Origin: Muribaculaceae bacterium
GTDB taxonomy: Bacteria > Bacteroidota > Bacteroidia > Bacteroidales > Muribaculaceae
Assembly (NCBI GenBank): GCA_017505535.1
Contig: JAFVPD010000031.1
Coordinates: 62,001 to 126,000 of the forward strand
Reading direction: 5' to 3'
Length of the DNA: 64,000 nucleotides
Shown here: positions 37,582-48,071 of the stretch, piece by piece
Position numbering within the stretch: position 1 is the first letter of the stretch
Layout of the letters: the number at the start of each line of letters is the position of its first letter
Translations under genes and position numbers: made by a program
Notes under the pieces: generated by a model
Databases searched by the model: none
What the model was told of the DNA's origin: nothing
The model's input: the letters and a program-made list of their open reading frames with translations, nothing else

Positions 37582-38249
37582 TGAAAACTACGATTATATG
37601 CGCTCTCCTAACGATACTTTTTTCTATCACTTCAATTTCATGCTCAAATAGCTCTGATGAAGAGTTGCAACCGTCATTGAGTTCCAACAATGTCACCCTC
37701 TCTGAAGGCGCATCTACAACAATCACTCTGACAAATGGAACTATCATCTATGCTAAAGCATCTGATGAGATCGTTTCTATCAAAGTGGACAAAAACAACA
37801 TTCAAATCACAGCCATCAAAGCAGGAGAAACGACCATAACTATCTGCACAGGCCGACATAAGCTCACATGTGCTGTAACTATAACTAAACGTGACAACAA
37901 TCCTGAAACAGATGAAGACAAACCATATGATACCACCGAGCTCCAAAACTCCACATCACGCCTGATATCGTCATCATTTTCAATCACATATGATACACCG
38001 GGAATTATATTTTCCATAGAGAATGACAACCACATTACTATTTACGATCTCAACACCGACAATCGTGTTAATTTCTCGTTCATAGGCGAAAAAGCATTGG
38101 GCGAATTAAACCAACCGCGGTTAACCATCAATGACAGCATAGTTTCTATCACTAATGCTCGCATTGAACAGCTAACCGCAGATGGAATGTGGATTCTCCT
38201 CACAACAATAGAAGGAGATCACATTTGGCTTGTTATAACCGATATCTAA
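37581..38249 (+). CDS. Lipoprotein with Ig-like (BIG2-type) domain
   Basis: The 222-residue product has a lipoprotein signal ending ISCSNSSDEE (lipobox cysteine near residue 21), so it is likely exported and lipid-anchored. The first domain (about 30-108) has the strand pattern of bacterial Ig-like group 2 domains (GASTTITLTNGTI, AGETTITICTGRHKLTCAVTITKRD). A threonine-rich linker leads to a second beta domain of unknown family. It is translationally coupled to the nuclease gene. The 3' end overlaps the convergent phosphoesterase gene by 4 bases. Confidence 0.75.
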   Translation: MKTTIICALLTILFSITSISCSNSSDEELQPSLSSNNVTLSEGASTTITLTNGTIIYAKASDEIVSIKVDKNNIQITAIKAGETTITICTGRHKLTCAVTITKRDNNPETDEDKPYDTTELQNSTSRLISSSFSITYDTPGIIFSIENDNHITIYDLNTDNRVNFSFIGEKALGELNQPRLTINDSIVSITNARIEQLTADGMWILLTTIEGDHIWLVITDI

Positions 38250-40060
38250 TCGGTCACTTGATAAATTTTTCCTTCAATCAATGACACATAAACATTACCG
38301 GTTGTGGGATCTATATCAATACCATTGATTTCAGAAACGCCCAAATTATAGACACGTTCTACGCACCTCTTTATTGGGTCAACTTTCACGACCTTACCTT
38401 GTCGTGATCCGGCAAAAACTTTCCCTTCGGCATTTTCGGCCACAATACAAGGTGCGTGCTCATAACCAAGAGTCATATCTACAATCCACAATTCGTTAAA
38501 TTCATTCCCGAGAGTTGAAACTGCAACCAACTCTCCGTCCATTGTTTTGGCATATACTCGCGAACCATCATTGCTCACGCCAAGACTTTCACGATACTTA
38601 TGGTCCTTGTTGCGCCAAATTGTTTTTCCTGTTTTTCGATCAATTGCTGTCATATAACGATCGGGGGCAACAATGATTACTTTATCATCAGTCACTACAG
38701 GCACCACATTACCAGGCCCAAGTTGATTATTTTTTTTGCCATTATTCCATTTCCATTTTAGCGCACCGGTTGAAGCATCAAGACAATACAAATATGTATC
38801 CCAAGCGCCAAAGAATATTTCGTTGCCATCAATTACCGAAGCCGCCTGACAATAATTACTTATTGAATCAAATCGCCAAATCAACTTGCGTGTTGCAACA
38901 TTCCATTTTTCCATTTTATTATATCCTCCAAGATATAAATCATTTCCGAGACACACACCATCGGCAACATAAGCTCCCTCAGAAGAATCACGTTGTAAAA
39001 TCTCACCGGTTTTACGATCAATCCATAACAACTCTTTAGTGGCCGACGGCACTATCAAATAGTCTCCGGCAACAATTGGACGTGCAAATAACGATGCGCC
39101 TGTTGCAACCGACCATAACTCTTTATTTTTCTCATTTTTAGCCACGGCTTTAACCTCACCGAGAGATGTTCCAAAATATATAGCTTTTTCATCAATTGCT
39201 AAACGTGTAAAAATTGAGGCATCACTTTCATATGCCATGTTTTCATTACAATCTAAAAATGGACTCACATAGGTTTTAGTTGCATCGGGTAATTCCGAAG
39301 CAAAAGCATCAACTCTAACAGCCTCTTGTCCCAATTGTTTATTGTAAAAAATCACCGAGTCGGGAGTGACGTCCATAATTGTATATCCAAAGTCGCCATT
39401 TTTACGATCAAGAGAACGCACCATCATGCAATTAATTCCTCCATTCTCACTGCGATATTTTTCATATTTGTGATAATGTCCGTTTACATGAGCTATAACA
39501 GGATATTTCTTTAGAAAATCGCAATAGGTTTGGAAATTATCAAGGTCCTTGAGCAACGGATAGTGATTGAACGACACTACACGTTTCCCGTCGGAAACTT
39601 TTTCGGACAATGTTTTATCAAGCCAATAAAGGTCCTCTTGCTTAACATGTCCATCTCCCATTTTCATATATGGACCACAAGCGATTCCCACAATGACCAA
39701 GTCATCAACCTCAGCCACAAAACGGTCATTACCCCACAAATCAAAAATTGTTTTAGTGGCACTTTGCGACCATGTTGTTTCATGGTTTCCCGGAAGCACA
39801 TACAATTTATGCTTGATTCCGTCAAGAATAGACTTCACATTATGCAATTCTTTATCAGAGCCCTCATTTGTGAGGTCGCCATTCATTACAACAATATCGG
39901 CATCAATTCCATTGATTTCAGCTACAGCCTCTTTCAATTTTGATTCACATTCATTACCCGGCACAACATGCACATCGGCCAAAACCACAATGCGCGTAGC
40001 CGTCATTAATGGCGATATTAGCGCCATTGCTACAATCAGGAAAAACAATCTTAGTTTCAT
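38246..40060 (-). CDS. Metallophosphoesterase with PQQ-like beta-propeller
   Basis: The 604-residue secreted protein has a signal peptide (about 1-21), a calcineurin-like phosphoesterase domain (about 22-245; VLADVHVVPG, VVMNGDLTNEG, VLPGNHETT, SFNHYPLL, HVNGHYH) and a C-terminal PQQ-type propeller (about 280-604) with repeated WSVATGASLFARPIVAGDYLI, WRFDSISNY and GKTIWRNKDH blades. The metal-binding aspartates, asparagine and histidines are intact. The propeller is probably a binding or protein-interaction domain. The physiological substrate is unknown. Confidence 0.88.
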   Translation of the reverse strand: MKLRLFFLIVAMALISPLMTATRIVVLADVHVVPGNECESKLKEAVAEINGIDADIVVMNGDLTNEGSDKELHNVKSILDGIKHKLYVLPGNHETTWSQSATKTIFDLWGNDRFVAEVDDLVIVGIACGPYMKMGDGHVKQEDLYWLDKTLSEKVSDGKRVVSFNHYPLLKDLDNFQTYCDFLKKYPVIAHVNGHYHKYEKYRSENGGINCMMVRSLDRKNGDFGYTIMDVTPDSVIFYNKQLGQEAVRVDAFASELPDATKTYVSPFLDCNENMAYESDASIFTRLAIDEKAIYFGTSLGEVKAVAKNEKNKELWSVATGASLFARPIVAGDYLIVPSATKELLWIDRKTGEILQRDSSEGAYVADGVCLGNDLYLGGYNKMEKWNVATRKLIWRFDSISNYCQAASVIDGNEIFFGAWDTYLYCLDASTGALKWKWNNGKKNNQLGPGNVVPVVTDDKVIIVAPDRYMTAIDRKTGKTIWRNKDHKYRESLGVSNDGSRVYAKTMDGELVAVSTLGNEFNELWIVDMTLGYEHAPCIVAENAEGKVFAGSRQGKVVKVDPIKRCVERVYNLGVSEINGIDIDPTTGNVYVSLIEGKIYQVTD

Positions 40061-40223
40061 AACATCTATGATTTTAATAATTTATTTCTTAATCATCAAA
40101 TCGGATTTACCCAAACGGGGAAATCAGCTAAAAATCAAACGGTTGGGAAATCTCCTTCTGCAAAAAATAGTTTATGTTAATACAATTGAGTGTAAAGATA
40201 GTCAATTAACGGCAAATATTTAC

Positions 40224-40231
40224 TACTTTTG
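40224..40231 (+). promoter_or_regulatory. -7 promoter element of dnaG
   Basis: TACTTTTG, 13 bases before the dnaG ATG at 40245. Confidence 0.65.
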
Positions 40232-40244
40232 TAGAGAATTCACT

Positions 40245-42443
40245 ATGAAAAGAATTGATAGAGAAACCGTACAACGTATCCTTGACACCGCCGACATCGT
40301 TGATGTCATCGGTGATTTTGTCAGCTTAAAGCGCAAAGGGACCAACTTCATGGGTTTGTGCCCGTTTCATAACGAGCGTACGCCCTCATTTTCTGTGTCA
40401 CGAACAAAGCAAATTTTCAAATGCTTCAGTTGTGGCAAGAGTGGTCGTGTTTTGAGTTTTGTCATGGATCATGAACAACTCTCCTATACCGAAGCATTGC
40501 GCTATCTCGCAAAAAAATACAACATCGAGATTCACGAACACGAGATGAGCGAGAAGGAACGCGAAGAAGAGTCGGAGCGAGAGAGCATGTTGGCTATCAA
40601 TGAATTTGCGCTACAACATTTCAAGCAAAACTTACTTGATACCCCCGATGGAAGAGCAATCGGACTCTCCTACTTTCAAGAACGTGGAATCTCCGATGCA
40701 ATGATTCAAAAATTTCAACTTGGATATGCATTAGACCAACGCGATGCCCTTTACAATGCTGCAATTTCGCAAGGATATAACGAAAAATTCTTGTTCTCTA
40801 CCGGATTATGTGGGAAAAGCGACAACGGAAAGCCCTACGACAAATACAAAGGGCGTGTGATTTTCCCCATCTTTGGCATCTCAGGAAAAGCTATCGCATT
40901 TGGCGGTCGAACGCTCTCTGCCCGCAAAGACATTGCTAAATATGTCAACTCTCAGGAATCAATAATATACCACAAAAGCAACGTACTTTATGGCCTATAT
41001 CAAGCCAAACAGGCCATTATGAAATATGATCGTTGCATACTGGTTGAAGGATACATGGACGTAATTTCAATGTTTCAATCAGGCATTGAAAATGTTGTTG
41101 CTTCTTCTGGGACATCTCTCACTGAAGGCCAAATAAGATTAATACATCGTTTCACCGAAAATATTCTTGTCATATACGATGGTGATGCAGCCGGAATAAA
41201 AGCATCACTCAGGGGCATCGACATGTTGTTGGCCGAGGGAATGAATGTGAAAGTATTATTACTTCCCGATGGCGATGACCCCGACTCGTTTGCCAAGAAA
41301 CATTCTTCGCAAGAATTTGTGGACTATATTAAGGAAAATGAGACCGACTTTATGAGATTTAAGACATCTATATTGTTGCAAGGTCTCGAAGATGACCCGA
41401 TGGCACGTTCTCGAGTCATCAACGATATTGTCCGCTCAATCTCTGTAATCCCCGACTCAATAACTCGGGCTGAATATGTCAAGAGTTGTAGTCGCATGCT
41501 TGAAATAGATGACACAATACTCATCAAACAAGTCAACAAATTTGTAACAGAGCGCATTGCAAAAGAAGCTGAACGAAATCAGAGAAAACAAGCTACAGAT
41601 TCAATTGAAAGCATTATCGATGAAGGACAATTACCGATCAAGAGCCCCGATAATAACGCCACAGAGGCGCAACAATCTCATCGTGAAACGCCTAAAATCC
41701 TATATAAAATCGAGGCAGAAGTCTTACGCTATGCAATCAAGTATGGACTTGTTGAAATTGGAAACGAATATGACGAAAATGCCAATTCTACACCCTTGTC
41801 ATTAATCTCATATATCAAAGATGAGATGGAAATAAATAATCTGTCTTTCTCTGTTCCGATTTTTCAACAGATTTTTGACGAAGCCTTAGAAATTAAGATT
41901 AATTCTTGGCCTGAAGATATAACTCGACACAACCAAGAGTTACTAACTCGTCGCCAACAAGAAATTATTGCAGGTGAAGACAAAATCAAGCGTGAAGCAA
42001 AAGACTTGTCAAGCATTAATGCGCTTGAAAAAATGCTTCTTGAAAATGTTGATAAACAATACTTGCAATCTCTTAATGAATACACTATCATGTATCTTGA
42101 GAAAGCTCTTTCTGCATCGCCCGAAGATGCAGTGAGAGACGTCACCATTAAACTCACCAGCGAACGACACACTTTAAGTAAAGTTCATACTAAATATTCC
42201 AAAATAGAAACCGAACAGGATAGACTTGTCGAGCTCGTTCCAAGAGCTATTTATGAATGGAAAGATGCCCTTATTGCCCTTGAAATTGACAATATACGCC
42301 AACGCATCAAAGAAATCTCATCTCAGCCCAACCCCGACGGAGAAGAACTTCAAAAACTTTTGCAACAAAACATTATCTTGTTGCAAAAGCGCAGTGAATT
42401 TGCCAAAGAAATAGGCGACCGAGTGATAACACCTCGCAAATGA
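40245..42443 (+). CDS. dnaG: DNA primase
   Basis: DnaG makes RNA primers for replication. From the ATG at 40245 the protein has 732 residues, with the zinc domain C39-x2-H42 ... C60-x2-C63, the catalytic N-terminal subdomain, and the TOPRIM motifs VEGYMDVIS (near 266-274) and DGDAAG (near 312-317). A long charged C-terminal region (about 430-732) replaces the E. coli helicase-binding domain and is larger than usual. The open frame extends 184 codons upstream through the phosphoesterase gene, but that part lies upstream of the promoter element and is not coding. Confidence 0.95.
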   Translation: MKRIDRETVQRILDTADIVDVIGDFVSLKRKGTNFMGLCPFHNERTPSFSVSRTKQIFKCFSCGKSGRVLSFVMDHEQLSYTEALRYLAKKYNIEIHEHEMSEKEREEESERESMLAINEFALQHFKQNLLDTPDGRAIGLSYFQERGISDAMIQKFQLGYALDQRDALYNAAISQGYNEKFLFSTGLCGKSDNGKPYDKYKGRVIFPIFGISGKAIAFGGRTLSARKDIAKYVNSQESIIYHKSNVLYGLYQAKQAIMKYDRCILVEGYMDVISMFQSGIENVVASSGTSLTEGQIRLIHRFTENILVIYDGDAAGIKASLRGIDMLLAEGMNVKVLLLPDGDDPDSFAKKHSSQEFVDYIKENETDFMRFKTSILLQGLEDDPMARSRVINDIVRSISVIPDSITRAEYVKSCSRMLEIDDTILIKQVNKFVTERIAKEAERNQRKQATDSIESIIDEGQLPIKSPDNNATEAQQSHRETPKILYKIEAEVLRYAIKYGLVEIGNEYDENANSTPLSLISYIKDEMEINNLSFSVPIFQQIFDEALEIKINSWPEDITRHNQELLTRRQQEIIAGEDKIKREAKDLSSINALEKMLLENVDKQYLQSLNEYTIMYLEKALSASPEDAVRDVTIKLTSERHTLSKVHTKYSKIETEQDRLVELVPRAIYEWKDALIALEIDNIRQRIKEISSQPNPDGEELQKLLQQNIILLQKRSEFAKEIGDRVITPRK

Positions 42444-42599
42444 TGCCATCACCACTCAGCACAACCTATCCCCCCAAAAAACAAGCCTTAAGCACTCTTT
42501 TATTGAAAAAATCGTGCAAACAAACTATTTGCATAGTCAAATTAGCCATATAGGTGATTAAATCAATCACAAATCCTTTGCTATAATTCAAATTATTCG

Positions 42600-42607
42600 T
42601 AATTTTG
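42600..42607 (+). promoter_or_regulatory. -7 promoter element of mutAB
   Basis: TAATTTTG giving a leader of about 70 bases. The leader has a 7-bp hairpin ACCCTTA/TAAGGGT (42621-42627 with 42633-42639). No cobalamin riboswitch features are present. Confidence 0.6.
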
Positions 42608-42684
42608 TACGGAATAACCGACCCTTAAAATATAAGGGTTCAGAACCATAAAAACATTAACTCTAAATTATAAACTTATCCAAA

Positions 42685-44538
42685 ATGGCAGAAAAGAAAG
42701 AAAAATTGTTCGACCAATTTCCTGCTATTACCACTGAAGAGTGGAAGGCCAAAGTTGACGCCGACCTTAAAGGTGTTCCCTTTGAAAAGAAATTGGTATG
42801 GAGAACAAATGAAGGTTTCAATGTACAGCCCATGTATAGAGCCGAAGACATTGAAAATCTCAAATCAACAGATTCTCTTCCCGGAGAATATCCCTATGTA
42901 CGCGGAACTCGCACTGAAAATGATTGGCTCACTCGCCAAGAAATCATTGCAAACACTCCTGCTGAGGCTAACGCCAAAGCCATCGAGGTGCTTGGTAAAG
43001 GTGTGACTTCACTTGGTTTCAAAGTTGAAGAAACCACTCCTGAAACAGTAGCAACATTGCTCAAAGACATTGACATCACCAAAGTTGAAATCAACCTCTC
43101 TTGCTGTCCTTGCCATGCCACAGAACTTGCTCAAGCTCTCGTTGACTACGTAAAAGCTGCAGGAGCATGTGAATCATTCCGTGGTTCAATTGACTTCAAC
43201 CCCTATCGTCGTGCATTCAAGCATGGAGCTCAAATTCCTGCTGAAATGGCCGCTAAAGCTGTTGAACTCATCAATATCGTTAAAGACGTGCCTGCACTAA
43301 GAGTTCTTTCTGTTAACTCTGACATACTCAACAATGCAGGTGCTTATATCTTCCAAGAACTTGGATATGCTCTTGCATGGGGTGCTGAATGGCTTTCACT
43401 CCTCACTGAAGCAGGCATTGCTGTTGATGAAGTTGCAAAACGCATCAAATTCAACATGGGTATTTCGTCAAACTACTTCATGGAACTTGCAAAATTCCGT
43501 GCAGCTCGTATGCTTTGGGCTCAAATCGTTGAGCAATTCCAACCAGCATGCAAATGCTCTTGCAAAATGCTTGCACATGCAACCACATCAACATTTAACA
43601 TGACCATCTTTGATGCTCACGTTAACTTGTTGCGTTCTCAAACAGAAGCTATGTCGGCTGCTCTTGCAGGTGTAGATTCTATCACAGTGACCCCATTTGA
43701 TAAAGCCTACAAAACTCCCGACGATTTCTCTGAACGCATTGCTCGCAATCAACAATTCCTTCTCAAAGAAGAAAGTCACCTTGACAAAGTTGTTGACCCA
43801 GCCGGTGGTTCTTACTACGTAGAAACACTCACTGCTTCTATCGCACAAGAAGCATGGAAACTTTTCCTTGACGTTGAAGAAAAAGGCGGATTCCTTGCTT
43901 GCGTAAACAACGGAACAGTTCAAGATGCAGTAAATGCATCATCTGAAAAACGTCATGGTGACATGGCTCGTCGTAAAGAAATTCTTCTCGGAACCAACCA
44001 ATACCCCAACTTCGGAGAAATGGCTGCTGACAAGATTGTCAACACAGGTTGCGCTTGCTCATGCGCCAACAAAGCTGAAGGTGAAGGCGAAGGTAAAAAA
44101 CTTTCAACAAAACGCGCTGCAAGCGACTTTGAAAATTTGCGACTTGCTACTGAAGCAGCGGCAAACCGTCCCAAAGTGTTCATGTTGACAATCGGCAACC
44201 TTGCAATGCGTCTTGCTCGCTCTCAATTCTCAGCCAACTTCTTTGGTTGCGCAGGATATGAAATCATTGACAACCTCGGATTTAACACAGTTGAAGAAGG
44301 CGTTAACGCTGCTATTGAAAAGAACGCCGACATCATTGTTATTTGCTCAAGCGATGACGAATACGCAACACTTGCGCCCGAAGCATTCAAAGCAATCAAC
44401 GGACGTGCTGAGTTTGTTGTAGCCGGCGCTCCTGCTTGCACAGAAGAACTCCAGGCTCAAGGTATCACTAACTTTATTCACGTGCGTAGCAATGTGCTTG
44501 AAACACTTCAGGCATTCAACGCCAAACTTCTTAAATAA
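42685..44538 (+). CDS. mutA: Methylmalonyl-CoA mutase small subunit
   Basis: Non-catalytic partner of MutB in the succinyl-CoA to methylmalonyl-CoA rearrangement that leads to propionate. The 617-residue chain follows MutB-like architecture: N-terminal TIM barrel (about 60-450) and a C-terminal flavodoxin-like domain, but lacks the cobalamin-binding DxHxxG motif, as expected of a small subunit. Two cysteine-rich patches occur: PACKCSCKM (about 290-298) and GCACSCANKAEGEGEGKK (about 452-470), the latter a glycine/glutamate linker. Codons indicate very high expression. Confidence 0.95.
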   Translation: MAEKKEKLFDQFPAITTEEWKAKVDADLKGVPFEKKLVWRTNEGFNVQPMYRAEDIENLKSTDSLPGEYPYVRGTRTENDWLTRQEIIANTPAEANAKAIEVLGKGVTSLGFKVEETTPETVATLLKDIDITKVEINLSCCPCHATELAQALVDYVKAAGACESFRGSIDFNPYRRAFKHGAQIPAEMAAKAVELINIVKDVPALRVLSVNSDILNNAGAYIFQELGYALAWGAEWLSLLTEAGIAVDEVAKRIKFNMGISSNYFMELAKFRAARMLWAQIVEQFQPACKCSCKMLAHATTSTFNMTIFDAHVNLLRSQTEAMSAALAGVDSITVTPFDKAYKTPDDFSERIARNQQFLLKEESHLDKVVDPAGGSYYVETLTASIAQEAWKLFLDVEEKGGFLACVNNGTVQDAVNASSEKRHGDMARRKEILLGTNQYPNFGEMAADKIVNTGCACSCANKAEGEGEGKKLSTKRAASDFENLRLATEAAANRPKVFMLTIGNLAMRLARSQFSANFFGCAGYEIIDNLGFNTVEEGVNAAIEKNADIIVICSSDDEYATLAPEAFKAINGRAEFVVAGAPACTEELQAQGITNFIHVRSNVLETLQAFNAKLLK

Positions 44539-44547
44539 TTAACGACA

Positions 44548-46680
44548 ATGAGACCAAATTTTAAATCAATCGATATAACAGCCGATGCTTTTGGCGCACA
44601 ACACGCTCCAATCGCACAAGGAGAAGAATGGCTCACTCCCGAACTCATTCCCGTTAAGCCCATTTACACAAAAGATGACCTCGAAGGTCTTGAACACCTC
44701 AACTATGTTGCCGGTCTTCCTCCATTCCTTCGTGGCCCATATAGTGGCATGTATGCAATGCGTCCTTGGACCATTCGTCAATATGCAGGATTCTCTACTG
44801 CAGCTGAATCAAACGCATTCTATCGCAGAAATCTTGCATCGGGACAAAAAGGTCTTTCTGTTGCATTTGACCTTGCTACTCACCGCGGATATGATGCCGA
44901 CCACGAACGTGTAGTTGGTGACGTTGGTAAAGCAGGTGTATCTATCTGCTCTCTCGACGACATGAAAGTGCTATTTGACGGAATTCCCTTGAACAAAATG
45001 TCGGTTTCTATGACAATGAATGGTGCTGTACTTCCCGTACTTGCATTCTATATCAATGCCGGACTTGAACAAGGTGCTAAGCTCGAAGAGATGGCCGGTA
45101 CAATCCAAAACGACATTCTTAAAGAATTCATGGTGCGTAACACATATATCTATCCACCGGAATTCTCTATGCGCATTATCGCCGATATTTTTGAGTACAC
45201 TTCTCAAAACATGCCTAAATTCAACTCAATCTCTATCTCAGGTTACCACATGCAAGAAGCAGGTGCTACATGCGACATTGAGTTGGCTTACACTCTCGCC
45301 GACGGTCTTGAATACCTTCGTGCCGGTGTTAACGCAGGAATGGATATCGACGCATTTGCTCCTCGCTTGTCATTCTTCTGGGCAATTGGCATGAACTTCT
45401 TCATGGAAATTGCAAAGATGCGTGCAGCTCGTATGCTTTGGGCTAAGATTGTTAAACAATTCAATCCTAAAAACCCAAAATCACTCGCATTGCGCACACA
45501 CTCTCAAACATCAGGGTGGTCACTCACTGAGCAAGACCCATTCAACAACGTGGGCCGCACATGTATCGAAGCTATGGGCGCTGCTCTTGGTCACACTCAG
45601 TCACTCCACACCAATGCTCTTGACGAAGCAATTGCACTCCCAACCGACTTCTCAGCACGTATTGCCCGCAATACTCAAATCTACATTCAAGAAGAAACCT
45701 ACATCACTAAAGAAATTGACCCATGGGCAGGTTCTTACTATGTAGAATCTTTGACCAACGAAATTGCTCACCGTGCTTGGGAACACATCCAAGAAATTGA
45801 AAAACTTGGTGGCATGGCTAAAGCTATCGAAAGTGGATTGCCTAAACTTCGCATCGAAGAAGCATCTGCTCGCACTCAAGCTCGCATCGACTCTGGTCGT
45901 CAAACTATCGTGGGTATCAACAAATATCGTCTCGAACATGAAGACCCAATCGATATCCTCGAAATCGACAACACCGAAGTGCGCAAAGACCAAATCGCCC
46001 GTCTTGACGTGGTTAAAGCCAACCGTGATGAAGCTGCGGTTAAAGCAGCACTCGAAGCTATCACTGAATGTGTTCGCACTAAACAAGGCAACCTCCTTGA
46101 CCTTGCGGTGAAAGCAGCGGGTCTCCGTGCGACTCTTGGTGAAATTTCAGATGCCTGCGAAGCTGTCGTAGGTCGTTATAAAGCAGTAATCAGAACTATT
46201 TCAGGCGTGTATTCAAGCGAAACAAAACAAGATGCAGACTTCGTGAAAGCACAGCTATTGTGTGAAGAGTTTGCAAAGAAAGAAGGTCGTCAACCGCGCA
46301 TCATGATTGCGAAGATGGGACAAGACGGCCACGACCGTGGTGCTAAAGTTGTTGCAACAGGTTATGCCGACTGCGGTTTCGACGTAGATATGGGACCATT
46401 GTTCCAAACTCCGGCCGAAGCTGCTCGTCAAGCTGTTGAAAACGACGTTCACATTCTTGGTGTATCATCTCTTGCTGCCGGTCACAAAACTCTTGTACCA
46501 CAAGTTATCGAAGAATTGAAGAAACTCGGTCGTGAAGACATTATCGTTGTTGCCGGTGGTGTAATCCCCGCTCAAGACTATGACTTCCTCTACAAAGCCG
46601 GTGTTGCAGCTATCTTTGGTCCTGGTACTCGCATTCCCGTTTCAGCAATCAAGATGCTTGAAATCCTCATGGAAGAATAA
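44548..46680 (+). CDS. mutB: Methylmalonyl-CoA mutase large (catalytic) subunit
   Basis: Adenosylcobalamin enzyme. The 710-residue chain has the substrate-binding TIM barrel with [19 protein letters not shown] and the C-terminal B12 domain with [18 protein letters not shown], the DxHxxG histidine near residue 594 being the lower cobalt ligand. The SLAAGHKTL and GGVIPAQDY segments are also conserved. mutA precedes it by 9 bases. Epimerase and decarboxylase genes are not in this window. A strong terminator follows. Confidence 0.97.
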   Translation: MRPNFKSIDITADAFGAQHAPIAQGEEWLTPELIPVKPIYTKDDLEGLEHLNYVAGLPPFLRGPYSGMYAMRPWTIRQYAGFSTAAESNAFYRRNLASGQKGLSVAFDLATHRGYDADHERVVGDVGKAGVSICSLDDMKVLFDGIPLNKMSVSMTMNGAVLPVLAFYINAGLEQGAKLEEMAGTIQNDILKEFMVRNTYIYPPEFSMRIIADIFEYTSQNMPKFNSISISGYHMQEAGATCDIELAYTLADGLEYLRAGVNAGMDIDAFAPRLSFFWAIGMNFFMEIAKMRAARMLWAKIVKQFNPKNPKSLALRTHSQTSGWSLTEQDPFNNVGRTCIEAMGAALGHTQSLHTNALDEAIALPTDFSARIARNTQIYIQEETYITKEIDPWAGSYYVESLTNEIAHRAWEHIQEIEKLGGMAKAIESGLPKLRIEEASARTQARIDSGRQTIVGINKYRLEHEDPIDILEIDNTEVRKDQIARLDVVKANRDEAAVKAALEAITECVRTKQGNLLDLAVKAAGLRATLGEISDACEAVVGRYKAVIRTISGVYSSETKQDADFVKAQLLCEEFAKKEGRQPRIMIAKMGQDGHDRGAKVVATGYADCGFDVDMGPLFQTPAEAARQAVENDVHILGVSSLAAGHKTLVPQVIEELKKLGREDIIVVAGGVIPAQDYDFLYKAGVAAIFGPGTRIPVSAIKMLEILMEE

Positions 46681-46703
46681 GATTCAACTTTCTCCATACA
46701 ATA

Positions 46704-46738
46704 AAAAAACAGCGCTCAATGAGCGCTGTTTTTTTATT
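46704..46738 (+). terminator. Rho-independent terminator
   Basis: A 14-bp stem (46704-46717 with 46721-46734), AAT loop and T-tract. The A-rich 5' arm lets it serve the convergent gene too. Confidence 0.9.
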
Positions 46739-46768
46739 TTCATTAATTAATTATTGCTCTAATTAGTT

Positions 46769-47938
46769 TCACCCTATTCCAGATGGTTTCATCTCACAAT
46801 AGCGCTCATACCATTGTTGCTTTTCGGGAGTGTCAATGGGATCATACTCATTGATGACACAACCTGTTGAAAGGTCATCGGCAAGAGCTAGAATTATTTC
46901 CGAAAGTTCGAGTATTTCTTCCAACTCCTTACCCTCAGGGCAGAAGATATTGTGCTTTTTAATGTGTTCATAACCATAAATCGCACCCATAATATTACCA
47001 CAAACAGAACCGGTTGAGTCGCTATCGCCGTCATGATTGACCGAAGCGATAATCGCGTCTTCAACACTATCGATGTGACGAATGGCGCAGTAGAGAGCAA
47101 TAGCCCAAGTCTCCTCTGCAACCCAACCTTCACCCAATTGACGTATTGCATCAATATCAGAGACATCGGAATGCGCCAAATACATAGCCCTGTTTGTCAG
47201 TTCTTTTAAGTATCGTTTATCTGACTCGTATTTATCTTTATATATACAATCAAGGAGATTTACAGTTTCGGAGACTATGCAACCAATCTTTTCTTTGACC
47301 TGATTTATTGACAACGGCACAACCTTGTAAAGCAACACTGTGAGCAATGACGCCGGCAAGAATCCGAGAGGGTGCTTATGAGTACACTCAGCTATCTCAC
47401 CACCGGCTTCGGCAAGTTCTTCAATTGTATAACCTCTCTCATTTCTTGACGCAAATCCGGCGCTGAGTAATGCCATAGGAGCCACACGCATTATACCTCC
47501 GCAACCCTTACTATTATTTTGCACCTTTTCACCCTTGAACAGGCTTGCACAAGCTTGCAAGCAAGTGTTACCAGGTGCTCGACATTCTTTCAACTCGGGA
47601 AGGTCGCAAAGCCAAGTGTGCCCAACCCTCACATTTGAATTTCCCGTTTGTGTGTAGTACCAATCAAGATATGCATCTCTTACATATTTTTCAGGACGAC
47701 CACCGATGCCACGCATGTAGCCACGAGTTAATCCCATAAGCATTCCATTGGCTGTAAAAAGCGTCATCTGTGTGTCATCGCTTATCAGGGCTTTGCCGTT
47801 ATGTAGTGCAAACTTGGTTATTCCATGTTCACCAAAGCGAGATAGTATGGCACCTCGACTCATAAATTCCACTTCGTAGCCGAGCGCATCACCTGCTGCA
47901 CCCGCTATCAAACAACCCCGAACTTTATCTTTTATCAT
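46769..47938 (-). CDS. ADP-ribosylglycohydrolase (DraG/ARH family)
   Basis: The 389-residue protein shows the ARH metal-site motifs: GAAGDALG near the N-terminus, DDTQMTLFTANGML, and the late GDSDSTGSVCGNIMGAIYG, with all aspartates expected for the dinuclear magnesium centre. Such enzymes remove ADP-ribose from proteins or other acceptors, or act on related nucleosides. I chose the ATG at 47938 (MIKDKVRGCL), since the family begins there; a longer frame to 48007 exists. No ADP-ribosyltransferase gene is nearby. No clear promoter motif was found. Confidence 0.9.
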   Translation of the reverse strand: MIKDKVRGCLIAGAAGDALGYEVEFMSRGAILSRFGEHGITKFALHNGKALISDDTQMTLFTANGMLMGLTRGYMRGIGGRPEKYVRDAYLDWYYTQTGNSNVRVGHTWLCDLPELKECRAPGNTCLQACASLFKGEKVQNNSKGCGGIMRVAPMALLSAGFASRNERGYTIEELAEAGGEIAECTHKHPLGFLPASLLTVLLYKVVPLSINQVKEKIGCIVSETVNLLDCIYKDKYESDKRYLKELTNRAMYLAHSDVSDIDAIRQLGEGWVAEETWAIALYCAIRHIDSVEDAIIASVNHDGDSDSTGSVCGNIMGAIYGYEHIKKHNIFCPEGKELEEILELSEIILALADDLSTGCVINEYDPIDTPEKQQWYERYCEMKPSGIG

Positions 47939-48001
47939 ATTGTCTTGAATATTAAAATTCCATTCTAAATTCTTCTGTTTTTGCTCGGCTCTAATTCTCA
48001 A

Positions 48002-48046
48002 AACCAAAGAGGGTGCACTTCAAAATTTTCATTTTGGCACACCCTC
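48002..48046 (-). terminator. Rho-independent terminator of the acyl-CoA synthetase gene
   Basis: AGAGGGTG (48007-48014) pairs with CACCCTCT (48039-48046), with inner AAAAT/ATTTT pairing; the minus strand continues TTGGTTTT. Confidence 0.75.
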
Positions 48047-48071
48047 TAACTATTTACACATTATTATATTA

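Noticed and set aside
39693-40244. Long in-frame upstream extension of dnaG
   Set aside because: It lies upstream of the TACTTTTG promoter element and within the opposite-strand phosphoesterase gene; the sequence has no primase features.
42444-42684. Cobalamin riboswitch before mutAB
   Set aside because: Only about 70 bases of leader follow the promoter and no B12-box or multi-helix junction is visible.
42685-46680. Open frames of 60-140 codons antisense or out of frame within mutA and mutB
   Set aside because: They are by-products of strong codon bias in the two real genes and have no promoters or domain features.
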